A stretch of 64,000 bases of DNA, taken from assembly GCF_016650635.1 (NCBI RefSeq), contig NZ_JAEKFI010000004.1:62001-126000 (forward strand), in the 5' to 3' direction. The notes below the pieces were generated by a model. The model saw only the letters and a program-made list of their open reading frames with translations. It had not been told where the DNA came from and made no database searches. Source of the stretch: Pseudomonas sp. TH43. Its GTDB lineage: Bacteria; Pseudomonadota; Gammaproteobacteria; Pseudomonadales; Pseudomonadaceae. Both the position numbers and the translations under genes were made by a program. Of this stretch, positions 35,810 through 44,091 are shown piece after piece (the stretch's first letter is position 1; the number at the start of each line of letters is the position of its first letter).

Positions 35810-36928
35810 ATGCCCGCCACTTTCACCAAAAGCGCCCTCATGCTGAGCCTGTTGCTCGGTCTCGGTCAGGCTCACGCCGCCGATGTCGACGCGCTGGCCG
35901 CCGCTCACGGCATTCCGCACCCGGCGGTGATCGCCCACCGTGGCGCGTCGTTCGACGCACCGGAATCCACCGCCGCGTCCTACAAACTGGCCCGCGACCT
36001 CGGCGCCGACTACCTGGAAATGGACCTGCAACGCAGCAAGGACGGCGTGCTGTTCGCCCTGCACGATAACAACCTGCAACGCACCACCGACGTCGCGAGC
36101 AAGTTCCCGGATCGCAAGGACAGCCCGGCCAACGCTTTCACCATGGCCGAACTGAAAACCCTCGACGCCGGCAGTTGGTACAACAAGGCCTATCCGGATC
36201 GCGCTCGCGCGTCCTACGCCGGGCTGAAAATCCTCACCCTCGATGAAATCATCGACATCGCCCAGGCCAATGCGCAGCACAAGCCTGGCTTGTACATTGA
36301 GACCAAAGAGCCGCAGCTGTTCCCCGGCATCGAGAAAGACCTCAAGGAAAAACTGCAGGATCGCGGCTGGCTGAGCCCGGCCGGCTCGAAACTGGCGAAA
36401 AGCGAGCTGGGTGTCGGTCAAGGCAAAGGCAAAGTGATCCTGCAGACGTTCGAGAAAAACAGCCTCGAACTGCTGCAAAAGGAAATGCCGCAAGTGCCGA
36501 AAATCCTCTTGCTGTGGGTTGGCGAAGGCAGCATCGAGCCGAAATCCAAGGTGACTTTTGCCGAGTCGGGCGAGAAGGACAAAAATGCGTTCTACGGCAA
36601 GCAGGAGCCGAAGTCCGAAGCCGAATTCAAGCAGTGGATCGACTACGCCAAGGCGCAGGGTGCCATCGGTACCGGACCTTCGGCGAAGCTGAGCCATGGC
36701 GGCGATCAGAGCTATTCGGATCTGGTACAGCCGTGGATGAACAAGTACACCCACGATCAGGGCCTGCTGGTACACGTTTACACGGTCGATGAGCCGGTGG
36801 ACTTCGAGAAGGTCATGGCGGCCGGCGTCGACGGCATCTTCACCAACCGCGCCAGCGAACTGTTGAAGTTCTATAAACGCCCGGCGGCCGCCAGTGTCGA
36901 TCAGCTGTTGAAGAACAACGGTTACTGA
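35810..36928 (+). CDS. glpQ: Periplasmic glycerophosphodiester phosphodiesterase GlpQ
   Basis: A 372-residue enzyme that hydrolyses glycerophosphodiesters to glycerol-3-phosphate and an alcohol in the periplasm. Signal peptide about 1-24 (MPATFTKSALMLSLLLGLGQ then AHAADVD). The metal-binding motifs HRGASFDAPEST (about 43-54) and EMDLQRSKDGVLFALHD (about 70-86) are present. An AAGGA ribosome-binding site lies 9 bp before ATG 35810; ATG at 35786 is an alternative. The AraC-type gene follows directly after the stop codon. Confidence 0.92.
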   Translation: MPATFTKSALMLSLLLGLGQAHAADVDALAAAHGIPHPAVIAHRGASFDAPESTAASYKLARDLGADYLEMDLQRSKDGVLFALHDNNLQRTTDVASKFPDRKDSPANAFTMAELKTLDAGSWYNKAYPDRARASYAGLKILTLDEIIDIAQANAQHKPGLYIETKEPQLFPGIEKDLKEKLQDRGWLSPAGSKLAKSELGVGQGKGKVILQTFEKNSLELLQKEMPQVPKILLLWVGEGSIEPKSKVTFAESGEKDKNAFYGKQEPKSEAEFKQWIDYAKAQGAIGTGPSAKLSHGGDQSYSDLVQPWMNKYTHDQGLLVHVYTVDEPVDFEKVMAAGVDGIFTNRASELLKFYKRPAAASVDQLLKNNGY

Positions 36929-37612
36929 GTGACCACCCACACCGAGTGGACAGGCCGCCTCTGGCTGGGGCACGACTATGGCCTGATCCACGGCGTGTCG
37001 GGGCGCACGGCGCCCCATTCTCACTATGCTCACCAAATCATTCTTGCCCCCGAGCGACCGGTGACGGTGTTGCTCGATGGCGAAACCCTCAGCGCCTCGC
37101 AGCTGTTGATAGCCTCAAACGTGCGCCATGCAATCGTTGAAGCGCCGGATCCGCTGTTTACCGTTTATGCCGAACCGTTGCTGTTTGCCGCGCACACGTT
37201 GCGTGATGCGCTGTTTAACACCGAACTGACGTTGCCTGCACTTGATCTGGCGATACGCCAATGCCCGCGTCGCTCGCGCAGTGATCCGCGCATCGAGCGT
37301 GCGCTGGCCGCGGTGGAGGCTTCGCTGAGCGATAAAGTCGCCGCCCGCGCCGTCGCCGATACAGCGAATTTATCCTTGAGCCAGTTGCAGCGACTGTTGG
37401 TCAGCCAGGTCGGTTTGCCAGTGCGCAGGCTGGTGTTGTGGCGACGTCTGCGCATGGCGATGGCCTCTATTCTGGCGGGCGACCCGGTGACATCCGCCGC
37501 GCACAACGCAGGATTCGCCGATTCGGCGCACTTCTCACGCAGTCTGAAAAAACTCTTCGGCGTCACCGCGCGCCAAGCCTTGCAACACATCGACCTGAAA
37601 CTGCTCGACTGA
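36929..37612 (+). CDS. AraC-family regulator
   Basis: A 227-residue regulator. A short N-terminal cupin-like part (HSHYAHQIILAPERPVTVLLDG, split as HSHYAHQIIL and PVTVLLDG, about 31-55) precedes an AraC DNA-binding domain (about 120-220) with AARAVADTANLSLSQLQRL and AHNAGFADSAHFSRSLKKLF. It starts with GTG immediately after the glpQ stop, so it is likely co-transcribed with glpQ. Role unknown. Confidence 0.83.
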   Translation: MTTHTEWTGRLWLGHDYGLIHGVSGRTAPHSHYAHQIILAPERPVTVLLDGETLSASQLLIASNVRHAIVEAPDPLFTVYAEPLLFAAHTLRDALFNTELTLPALDLAIRQCPRRSRSDPRIERALAAVEASLSDKVAARAVADTANLSLSQLQRLLVSQVGLPVRRLVLWRRLRMAMASILAGDPVTSAAHNAGFADSAHFSRSLKKLFGVTARQALQHIDLKLLD

Positions 37613-37613
37613 G

Positions 37614-38492
37614 TCAGCGGCGCAGCGCATCAGGCACTTTCGGCTCACGGCTCAATGCCACCGACTCGAACGGATCAAGCAATTGCGCCACATAGTCGCG
37701 GGGAAAATCCGGGCGGCTGCCAATCCCCAGATCGCCTTGGCCGATGCGGTAATCCTCGGTATAGAACGCAGTCCCCAGCAGCCAATCCCACACGGTGAAG
37801 AACAAACCGAAATTGACGTCACCGGCGCGCCCGTACTTCATGTGATGGAAGCGATGCAGCGGTGCCCAGGCGAAAATCCAGCGCAGGAAACCGGGGCGCA
37901 TGTCGACATTGGAATGCTGCAACAGTAACTGGATGGCGATGGCGAACGCCAACAACGAGGCGACCTGCAATGGAATGCCCAGCACCAGCAATGGCAGCAG
38001 CCCCGCCGATGCTTCCAGTAATTGATGCAACGGATGCTTCATCAAACCGTTGAAGCCGTACAGGCGTTCAACACTGTGATGCACCGCATGCAAACGCCAC
38101 AGCCACGGCACGCGATGACTGGCGTAATGCATCAGGCTGATGCCCGCATCGGCAATCAACATCGCCAGCCCCAGTTGCAGCCATAACGGCCAGCCCGTTG
38201 GCCGCACACCGTCAATCGCCAACAGAGCGACCAACCCCGGCAATGCGAGCAATCCCAATGCGCTCAACGCTTCGTTGATCAGCGCATGCAAGATGTCGCG
38301 CTGACGATCACCCGCCGCACGGTTCCAGCACACCTCATAGGGCAATGCCCATTCAGCCGCGAATGACACGGCCAATGCCGCAAGAAACAACGGCAACAGC
38401 CACACGGTTGAAAGATTGGCCAGCCACACACCGCCGCCTATGAAACCGCCCCAGAACAGCGGCGCGTACAACCTGGCAAACATACGTTTCAT
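37614..38492 (-). CDS. Sterol desaturase/fatty acid hydroxylase family protein
   Basis: A 292-residue integral membrane oxidase of the FA_hydroxylase family. The iron-binding histidine boxes are HYASH (about 141-145), HAVHHS (about 154-159), HPLH and HRFHH (about 231-235). Four hydrophobic segments surround them. AGGAGGTG lies close to ATG 38492. It is convergent with the AraC gene (1 bp between stops). The substrate, possibly a lipid or hopanoid/carotenoid-like compound, is not known. Confidence 0.87.
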   Translation of the reverse strand: MKRMFARLYAPLFWGGFIGGGVWLANLSTVWLLPLFLAALAVSFAAEWALPYEVCWNRAAGDRQRDILHALINEALSALGLLALPGLVALLAIDGVRPTGWPLWLQLGLAMLIADAGISLMHYASHRVPWLWRLHAVHHSVERLYGFNGLMKHPLHQLLEASAGLLPLLVLGIPLQVASLLAFAIAIQLLLQHSNVDMRPGFLRWIFAWAPLHRFHHMKYGRAGDVNFGLFFTVWDWLLGTAFYTEDYRIGQGDLGIGSRPDFPRDYVAQLLDPFESVALSREPKVPDALRR

Positions 38493-38660
38493 CTGCACCT
38501 CCTTTGATCGAAGGCACAGCATGAGAGGTTGCGATGTGGGGCAATTGAACAAACGACGCAATCGACCAGGATGTTTTTAAGGGTGAGTTAAGTTGCGCTG
38601 ATTAACCTGAACTCACTCAAACAGCACACCGCTTAGATAAACACCAAAAGGATTGAACCG

Positions 38661-38966
38661 ATGAAAACCTTGACTGCCCTGTTTACCGCCGCTGCCCTGA
38701 CCCTCACCGCTGGCCTGGCCCAAGCTGACGTACGCGTCGACCAGATCCCTGAGCTGGTCAAGTCCGGCAAGATCAAGTCGCTGGAATCAATGAACGCCGA
38801 AGCTCTGAGACTGCATCCGGGCGCGACCATCACTGACACGGATCTGGATAACCACTTCAACGGTTACGAGTACGAAGTTGAATTGAAAACCGCTGATGGC
38901 AAAGAATTCGACGTCGACTTCGACGCCGCCACCGGCAAGGTGCTGAGCAACAAGCAAGACACCTGA
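38661..38966 (+). CDS. Small secreted PepSY-domain protein
   Basis: A 101-residue periplasmic protein with a signal peptide (1-21, ending AQA) and a PepSY-like domain (about 30-98) that ends in GYEYEVELKTADGKEFDVDF and DAATGKVLSNK. Such proteins can act as protease inhibitors or sensors. AAGGA before ATG is in good position, and a strong terminator follows, so it is a single-gene unit. Confidence 0.87.
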   Translation: MKTLTALFTAAALTLTAGLAQADVRVDQIPELVKSGKIKSLESMNAEALRLHPGATITDTDLDNHFNGYEYEVELKTADGKEFDVDFDAATGKVLSNKQDT

Positions 38967-38981
38967 TAGCGCGAATATGAG

Positions 38982-39014
38982 AAGCCGCACGATGAGAAAT
39001 CGTGCGGCTTTTTT
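38982..39014 (+). terminator. Terminator of the PepSY gene
   Basis: AAGCCGCACGAT pairs with ATCGTGCGGCTT around GAGA, followed by TTTT, 15 bp after the stop. Confidence 0.9.
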
Positions 39015-39047
39015 GCGTTCGGCTTTTGAAATTTGGTGTCAGTGAGA

Positions 39048-39212
39048 TTTTCTCCCCCTCACCCCAGCACTCTCCCCCAGGGGGCGAGGGGGAAAGGGAG
39101 CAAATCGGGGGTTTTCAAAGCCTGAGTGCGGCTCGAAATTTCAGGTCGGCGTAGCTCGAATATCCACCGCAGTCAGTCCCCTCGCCCTCCGGGAGAGGGC
39201 TGGGGTGAGGGG
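39048..39212. repeat. GC-rich inverted repeat (CCCTCACCCCAGC...GCTGGGGTGAGGG)
   Basis: The left part reads CCCCCTCACCCCAGC then CTCTCCC; the right part, about 110 bp away, reads GGGAGAGGGCTGGGGTGAGG. The arms are inverted relative to each other and each holds its own short palindrome. It resembles a small non-autonomous repeat; no gene lies inside. Confidence 0.65.
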
Positions 39213-39220
39213 AATCGGCA

Positions 39221-39661
39221 TCACGCCGAGGTGCTGACCAGCGAGCCGGAGGTGCTGCTGTCGGAATCCTGCAACGCCTGCAGCAACGCCGCCGTCGCCG
39301 TTTGCAGCGAGGCCGAAGTGGCCGTTACCTGCGATTGCGCGGCAGCCACTTCGGTCGCCTTGGCGTCAGAACTTTCCTGTTTCGCCTGGGCCGCTTGCAA
39401 CGCCTGCTGTTGTTCCTGCAATTGCTTTTGCAACTCGGCAATCTGCTTGCGCAGTTCTTTCACCGTGTCCGACTCGTCGCTGCTGCTGGAACTGCTGTCG
39501 CCAGCCGGCGCTGCGCCGCCGGCCGCTTTCGGTGCATCGCTGGCGGCGCCGGTGCCAGCGACTGCGCTGGTGGAGTTTTCTTCAGCGGTGTCGCTGACTG
39601 CGGCTTTGCTGGTCGAGGCAGCGACGGGCTGAGTGATCGAAACGGATGTGATGCTGACCAT
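39221..39661 (-). CDS. Hypothetical Ala/Ser-rich coiled-coil protein
   Basis: A 146-residue protein of low complexity. Residues about 15-62 are Ala/Ser/Gly-rich with the run DSSSSSSDESD, and about 65-125 form a coiled coil (ELRKQIAELQKQLQEQQQAL). No membrane segment or signal peptide is visible. The start MVSITSVSITQ is plausible. Function unknown. Confidence 0.65.
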   Translation of the reverse strand: MVSITSVSITQPVAASTSKAAVSDTAEENSTSAVAGTGAASDAPKAAGGAAPAGDSSSSSSDESDTVKELRKQIAELQKQLQEQQQALQAAQAKQESSDAKATEVAAAQSQVTATSASLQTATAALLQALQDSDSSTSGSLVSTSA

Positions 39662-39770
39662 GGGAAGGCTCCAATGCCGGTTATAGATAACCGGTCATCG
39701 TCGGTGCTCAGCTCAACTTGAGATCGACTGTGTAGCGACTCGGTATCCGAATCGGTACACAGTCAAAGGG

Positions 39771-41393
39771 TCACGCGCTCAGGCGTGCAGTGACTTCGTT
39801 CAGTTGTCCCGACAAGCCATGCAGGTTCTGGCTGGCGCTTTCGGTGCGCTGGACGTTATCGAGGTTAGTGCTGGCGATCGAAGTGATTTCGGTCAGGTTG
39901 CGCGAAATGTCCTCGGCCACCGACGTCTGCTCTTCAGCCGCCGTGGCGATCTGACGGTTCATGTCGCGAATCGCTTCAACCGCATGGGTGATGCGCTCCA
40001 GCATCGCCCCGGCCTGAGTCACTTGCTCGACGCTTTCGTCGCTACGGGTCTGGCCGCTGTCGATGGCCTGGGCCGCGTCCACCGCGCCGGTCTGCACGCT
40101 CTGGATGATCTGATTGATCTCGATGATCGACTCAGCCGTGCGCTGTGCGAGGTTGCGGACTTCATCGGCAACCACGGCAAAACCACGCCCGGCCTCACCC
40201 GCCCGCGCCGCTTCAATCGCCGCGTTCAACGCCAGCAGGTTGGTCTGCTCGGCGATGCCGCGAATCACTTCCAGCACTTTGCCGATGCGGCCGCTGTCGG
40301 CTTCCAGACGACGGATGACCGTGGCGGTGTTGGCGATCTCGCCGCGCATCTGGGTGATGCTGTGAATGGTGCTTTGCATGACCTTTTCACCCTGCTGGGC
40401 AGACTGGTCGGCGTCGTCGGCCGCACGCGCCGCATCGGCTGCGTGACGCGCCACCTCCTGAGCAGTGGCAGACATTTCGTTCATCGCCGTGGCCACTTGG
40501 TCGGTGCGGTTGAACTGCTCGTTGGTGCCGCCGGCCATGGTCGTGGCGATGGCATTCAACTCGCCACTGGCGCTGTCCAGATCGCTGGCGCTGCGTTGCA
40601 GTTGAGTGAAGGTGTCGGCGAGAAAATCGCGCAGGGTATTGGCCGCCGCAGCAAGATTGCCCAACTCATCCTGACGGTCGCTGACCACGCGTTCGGCGAG
40701 TTTGCCGCGGCTCAACCGGGTGACGTAATCAATCAGTTTACGGATCGGCTCGACCAGATTGCGGTTGACCAGCCACAGACTCAACAGGCCGATCAACAGA
40801 CCCGACGCGAGCATCACCAGAATGCCCAGCAACACTGTGTGATCAGCTTCGGCACTGATCTGCGCCGATTGCTCGGTGCCCTGCTTGCGCAGCTCGGCCA
40901 CCAGTTCGCTCATCTGATCGCTGGTTGCCCGGTCGACGCCTTTGACGGCAACGTCGCCCGCCGTCGGATCAGCACCGGCTGCGACATAGGCATCTCGGCC
41001 CCTTTGGTAAGCAGCGCCGAGTTGGCGATGCTCGTCACGCAGACGCTCGATGCGGGTTTTCAGGCTCGGTTCGATGCCTTTCTGGCCGGCCAGTTCGCCG
41101 AGAATATTTTGCACATCACGCTGACGGTCTTCGAACTGGCCCCAATACTTGGCCAGGTCTGCCGGTTGCTTGCCGCGCAGCAAAACGTTTTTCCATTCCT
41201 GTACCTGCACCTTGAATTGCAGGTTGGCCTCATCGATCAGTTGCGAAGTGTGCAACGGGCCCGCGATCAACTGGCTGTAACTTTGCACACCGTTGGACAG
41301 GAAGTGGAAGCAGGCCAGCGCGATCAACAGCATCGCCAGCAGACTGCCGCTCAGCAGGGCGAGAATTTGCGCTCTCAAGGATTTTTGCAGCAT
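39771..41393 (-). CDS. Membrane methyl-accepting chemotaxis protein
   Basis: A 540-residue chemoreceptor. TM1 is about 12-34 (LALLSGSLLAMLLIALACFH), the periplasmic helical sensor spans about 35-190, and TM2 is about 188-210 (VLLGILVMLASGLLIGLLSL). A HAMP domain follows (LVEPIRKLIDYVTRLSRGKL, about 214-265), then the signalling hairpin with EVIRGIAEQTNLLALNAAIE and EVRNLAQRT near the tip. No C-terminal CheR-binding pentapeptide is seen. A Pho-box-like element lies 175-200 bp upstream, and a Pit transporter lies 2.7 kb away, so a phosphate-sensing role is possible but unproven. Confidence 0.9.
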   Translation of the reverse strand: MLQKSLRAQILALLSGSLLAMLLIALACFHFLSNGVQSYSQLIAGPLHTSQLIDEANLQFKVQVQEWKNVLLRGKQPADLAKYWGQFEDRQRDVQNILGELAGQKGIEPSLKTRIERLRDEHRQLGAAYQRGRDAYVAAGADPTAGDVAVKGVDRATSDQMSELVAELRKQGTEQSAQISAEADHTVLLGILVMLASGLLIGLLSLWLVNRNLVEPIRKLIDYVTRLSRGKLAERVVSDRQDELGNLAAAANTLRDFLADTFTQLQRSASDLDSASGELNAIATTMAGGTNEQFNRTDQVATAMNEMSATAQEVARHAADAARAADDADQSAQQGEKVMQSTIHSITQMRGEIANTATVIRRLEADSGRIGKVLEVIRGIAEQTNLLALNAAIEAARAGEAGRGFAVVADEVRNLAQRTAESIIEINQIIQSVQTGAVDAAQAIDSGQTRSDESVEQVTQAGAMLERITHAVEAIRDMNRQIATAAEEQTSVAEDISRNLTEITSIASTNLDNVQRTESASQNLHGLSGQLNEVTARLSA

Positions 41394-41567
41394 CGCAGGT
41401 ACTCATGACAGGGATGAGGCACGCCCGATAAGGCGTGGAATTTTGCCGGACATCCATGTCGGCGAGCCTTGGCTCATGGCCAAAGGCGCGCAACGTAACC
41501 TAAGCGTGATCGGCGTACCAGAGCGCTTCTTGAAGAAAATCCGACTGTCGGTAAGCCGCTGATTTGA

Positions 41568-41596
41568 CGTCATTTTGCTGTCACACAAACGTCATG
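41568..41596 (+). promoter_or_regulatory. Pho-box-like array, three heptads
   Basis: ACGTCAT (41568-41574), CTGTCAC (41579-41585) and ACGTCAT (41590-41596) lie at an exact 11-bp period with 4-bp spacers. The consensus PhoB site has two CTGTCAT heptads with 4-bp spacers. It lies between the chemoreceptor (start 41393) and zntB (start 41669); its orientation favours zntB. Confidence 0.5.
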
Positions 41597-41668
41597 TGAC
41601 ATTGCGAAGATGCGGCTCAGGTGAACCTGACAATCCCGCGCCAGACGCCCTCCTCGCAGCGAGCTTTC

Positions 41669-42691
41669 ATGAACCACAGCCTCGACATCAGTCATCGCGA
41701 TCCTGATCTGTTTGGCCTGCTTTACGGCTTTCGTTTTCTGCCCGGCGAACGCGGCCGCGAAGTCGATTCGGCGACCGCGTTGCGCTGCCTGCAAGACGAC
41801 AGCGACAGCGGCGAATTCCTCTGGCTGCACCTGAACCTGGCTCACGCCGCGTGCGAACGCTGGATGAAAAGCCATCTGCAATTGCCTGAGGAGTTTTTCG
41901 AGGCGCTGCACGAAGGTTCGCGGTCGACGCGCATCGAGCACGTCGACTCGGCGTTGCTGGCGGTGGTCAACGACGTAGTGTTCAACCTCAGCAGCATGGT
42001 CTCGTCAGACGTGTCGACGCTGTGGGTCTGCGTGCGCAGCAAACTGATCGTTAGCGCGCGCCTGCAACCGTTGCACTCGGTGGACAAATTGCGCTCATCG
42101 GTGAAGGCTGGCGAACGCTTTCGCTCGCCCTCGGAACTGCTCGTGCACCTGCTGCGCGATCAGGGCGAAGTGCTCACGCAAATCGTGCGCAAGACCAGCC
42201 TGAGCGTCGATCAGGTCGAAGATGAATTGCTCTCCTCGCGGCTGTCGACCAACCGCGCCGAACTCGGTGCCAACCGCCGCGTGCTGGTGCGTTTGCAACG
42301 ACTGTTGGCGCTGGAGCCGGGGTCGTTGTTGCGCCTGCTCAACCGGCCGCCGCCATGGTTGCAGAAGGAGGACGTCAAGGAGCTGCGCAAATCCACTGAG
42401 GAGTTTGCGCTGATCATCAACGACCTGACGGCCCTCGGCGAGCGGATCAAACTGTTGCAGGAGGAGATCGCCGCCAACCTCAACGAACAGAGCAACCGCA
42501 CGCTGTTTACCTTGACGGTAGTGACGGTGCTGGCGCTGCCGATCAACATCATTGCCGGTTTTTTCGGGATGAATGTCGGGGGCGTGCCGTTGTCGCAGGA
42601 CCCGGAAGGCTTCTGGATATTGGTCGCGCTGGTGGCGACGTTCACCGTGATTGCCGGGCGCTGGGCTTTCCGCAAAAGAGGCGATTACTGA
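41669..42691 (+). CDS. zntB: CorA/ZntB family divalent metal transporter
   Basis: A 340-residue transporter. A large cytoplasmic N-terminal domain (about 1-280) ends in a long helix, followed by two C-terminal membrane helices. The signature GMNVGG (CorA GMN motif variant) is at the end of TM1 (about 305-310), and TM2 is FWILVALVATFTVIAGRW (about 317-334). The fold moves Zn2+ or Mg2+ across the inner membrane; GMNVGG is typical of the ZntB/CorA-like group. ATG 41669 is preferred to GTG 41621. The last 29 codons are copied three times in the array downstream. Confidence 0.85.
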   Translation: MNHSLDISHRDPDLFGLLYGFRFLPGERGREVDSATALRCLQDDSDSGEFLWLHLNLAHAACERWMKSHLQLPEEFFEALHEGSRSTRIEHVDSALLAVVNDVVFNLSSMVSSDVSTLWVCVRSKLIVSARLQPLHSVDKLRSSVKAGERFRSPSELLVHLLRDQGEVLTQIVRKTSLSVDQVEDELLSSRLSTNRAELGANRRVLVRLQRLLALEPGSLLRLLNRPPPWLQKEDVKELRKSTEEFALIINDLTALGERIKLLQEEIAANLNEQSNRTLFTLTVVTVLALPINIIAGFFGMNVGGVPLSQDPEGFWILVALVATFTVIAGRWAFRKRGDY

Positions 42692-42992
42692 CCTTGCCCA
42701 CCACAGAACCATTGGGCTGACAGAAATTCTGTGGCGAGGGGATTTATCCCCGTTCGGCTGCGCAGCAGTCGTAAATCCAGTGCACGCGGTTGGGCAGATA
42801 CGCCGAGGTGAATGGTTTTTGGGGCTGCTTCGCAACCCAGCGGGGATAAATCCCCTCGCCACAAAGAGCTCACCTCGGTGGGCGCGGTTGGGCAGATAGA
42901 CCGAGGTGAATGGTTTTGGGGCTGCTTTGCAACCCAGCGGGGATAAATCCCCTCGCCACACAGAGCTCACCTCGGTGGGCGCGGTTGGGCAG

Positions 42993-43079
42993 GAAGGCTT
43001 CTGGATATTGGTCGCGCTGGTGGCGACGTTCACCGTGATTGCCGGGCGCTGGGCGTTCCGCAAAAGAGGCGATTACTGA
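42993..43079 (+). pseudogene. zntB 3'-end copy 1
   Basis: The last 29 codons of zntB (EGFWILVALVATFTVIAGRW...RGDY stop), differing by GCGTTCC for GCTTTCC. It has no start codon and cannot be translated as a transporter. The encoded segment is the second membrane helix. Confidence 0.9.
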
Positions 43080-43284
43080 CCCTTGCCCACCACAGAACCA
43101 TTGGGCTGACAGAAATTCTGTGGCGAGGGGATTTATCCCCGTTCGGCTGCGCAGCAGTCGTAAATCCAGTGCACGCGGTTGGGCAGATACACCGAGGTGA
43201 ATGGTTTTTGGGGCTGCTTTGCAACCCAGCGGGGATAAATCCCCTCGCCACACAGAGCTCACCTCGGTGGGCGCGGTTGGGCAG

Positions 43285-43371
43285 GAAGGCTTCTGGATAT
43301 TGGTCGCGCTGGTGGCGACGTTCACCGTGATTGCCGGGCGCTGGGCGTTCCGCAAAAGAGGCGATTACTGA
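43285..43371 (+). pseudogene. zntB 3'-end copy 2
   Basis: Same 87-bp fragment as copy 1 with GCGTTCC, 292 bp further on. Confidence 0.9.
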
Positions 43372-43672
43372 CCCTTGCCCACCACAGATCCATTGAGGTG
43401 ACAGAAATTCTGTGGCGAGGGGATTTATCCCCGTTCGGCTGCGCAGCAGTCGTAAATCCGGTGAATGCGGTTGAGCAGATACACCGAGGTGGGGGTTTTT
43501 GGGGCTGCTTCGCAACCCAGCGGGGATGAATCCCCTCGCCACGAAGAGCTCACCTCGGTGGGCGCGGTTGAGCAGATACACCGAGGTGAAGGTTTTTGGG
43601 GCTGCTTCGCAACCCAGCGGGGATAAATCCCCTCGCCACAAAGAGCTCACCTCGGTGGGCGCGGTTGGGCAG

Positions 43673-43759
43673 GAAGGCTTCTGGATATTGGTCGCGCTGG
43701 TGGCGACGTTCACCGTGATTGCCGGGCGCTGGGCGTTCCGCAAAAGAGGCGATTACTGA
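43673..43759 (+). pseudogene. zntB 3'-end copy 3
   Basis: Same 87-bp fragment with GCGTTCC, 388 bp after copy 2. It ends an open frame that reads through the preceding REP DNA, which is not taken as a real gene. Confidence 0.9.
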
Positions 43760-43982
43760 CCTTGCCCACCACAGATCCATTGAGGTGCCAGAAATTCTGT
43801 GGCGAGGGGATTTATCCCCGTTCGGCTGCGCAGCAGTCGTAAATCCGGTGAATGCGGTTGAGCAGATACACCGAGGTGAAGGTTTTTGGGGCTGCTTCGC
43901 AACCCAGCGGGGATAAATCCCCTCGCCACACAGAGCTCACCTTAGATCACCGTCCCCTCCTGAGCTTAGGGATGGGGTCAAC

Positions 43983-44019
43983 AGATCAGTGGTCGGGCTA
44001 ATCCGCCAAACACTGATCT
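43983..44019 (+). repeat. Inverted repeat upstream of the Pit gene
   Basis: AGATCAGTG (43983-43991) and CACTGATCT (44011-44019) are perfect 9-bp arms around 19 bp, between the repeat array and the phosphate transporter. It may be a terminator stem without a T-run or an operator. Confidence 0.5.
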
Positions 44020-44091
44020 ATCGCAGTCTCTCTGTAACATTCTGCAACGATCATGGGCGGCACTCCTTCCCTCGCTCAGGATTGTCCTCCC

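Larger units (their letters stand above)
42605..43948. repeat. Tandem array of zntB 3' end plus REP elements
   Basis: Four units each begin with the last 87 bp of zntB (GAAGGC... to TGA): the gene's own end at 42605-42691, then copies at 42993, 43285 and 43673. Each then has REP copies (GTGGCGAGGGGATTTATCCC and its inverse) and a GCTCACCTCGGTGGGCGCGG segment. Spacings are 388, 292 and 388 bp; the 96-bp difference is one extra sub-repeat. The left junction is at GAAGGC, and the last unit ends at 43948 (CTCACCT). The three copies share GCGTTCC where zntB has GCTTTCC. Units 0 and 1 share CCATTGGGCTG; units 2 and 3 share CCATTGAGGTG. Confidence 0.92.

Noticed and set aside
39804..41408. 534-codon open frame antisense to the membrane chemoreceptor
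   Set aside because: Antisense shadow; the chemoreceptor on the other strand has all expected domains.
42870..43743. Minus-strand open frames of the repeat array (MRNAQRPAITVNVATSATN repeats)
   Set aside because: They are translations of REP DNA and antisense zntB fragments; the apparent protein repeat only reflects the DNA array.
42605..43948. CRISPR array
   Set aside because: Repeats are nearly 300-400 bp long, contain a gene fragment and REP palindromes and have no spacer pattern; no cas genes.
44031..44047. Pho box just upstream of the Pit gene (CTGTAAC...CTGCAAC)
   Set aside because: The two heptads are 10 bp apart, not the required 11, and each departs from the consensus.
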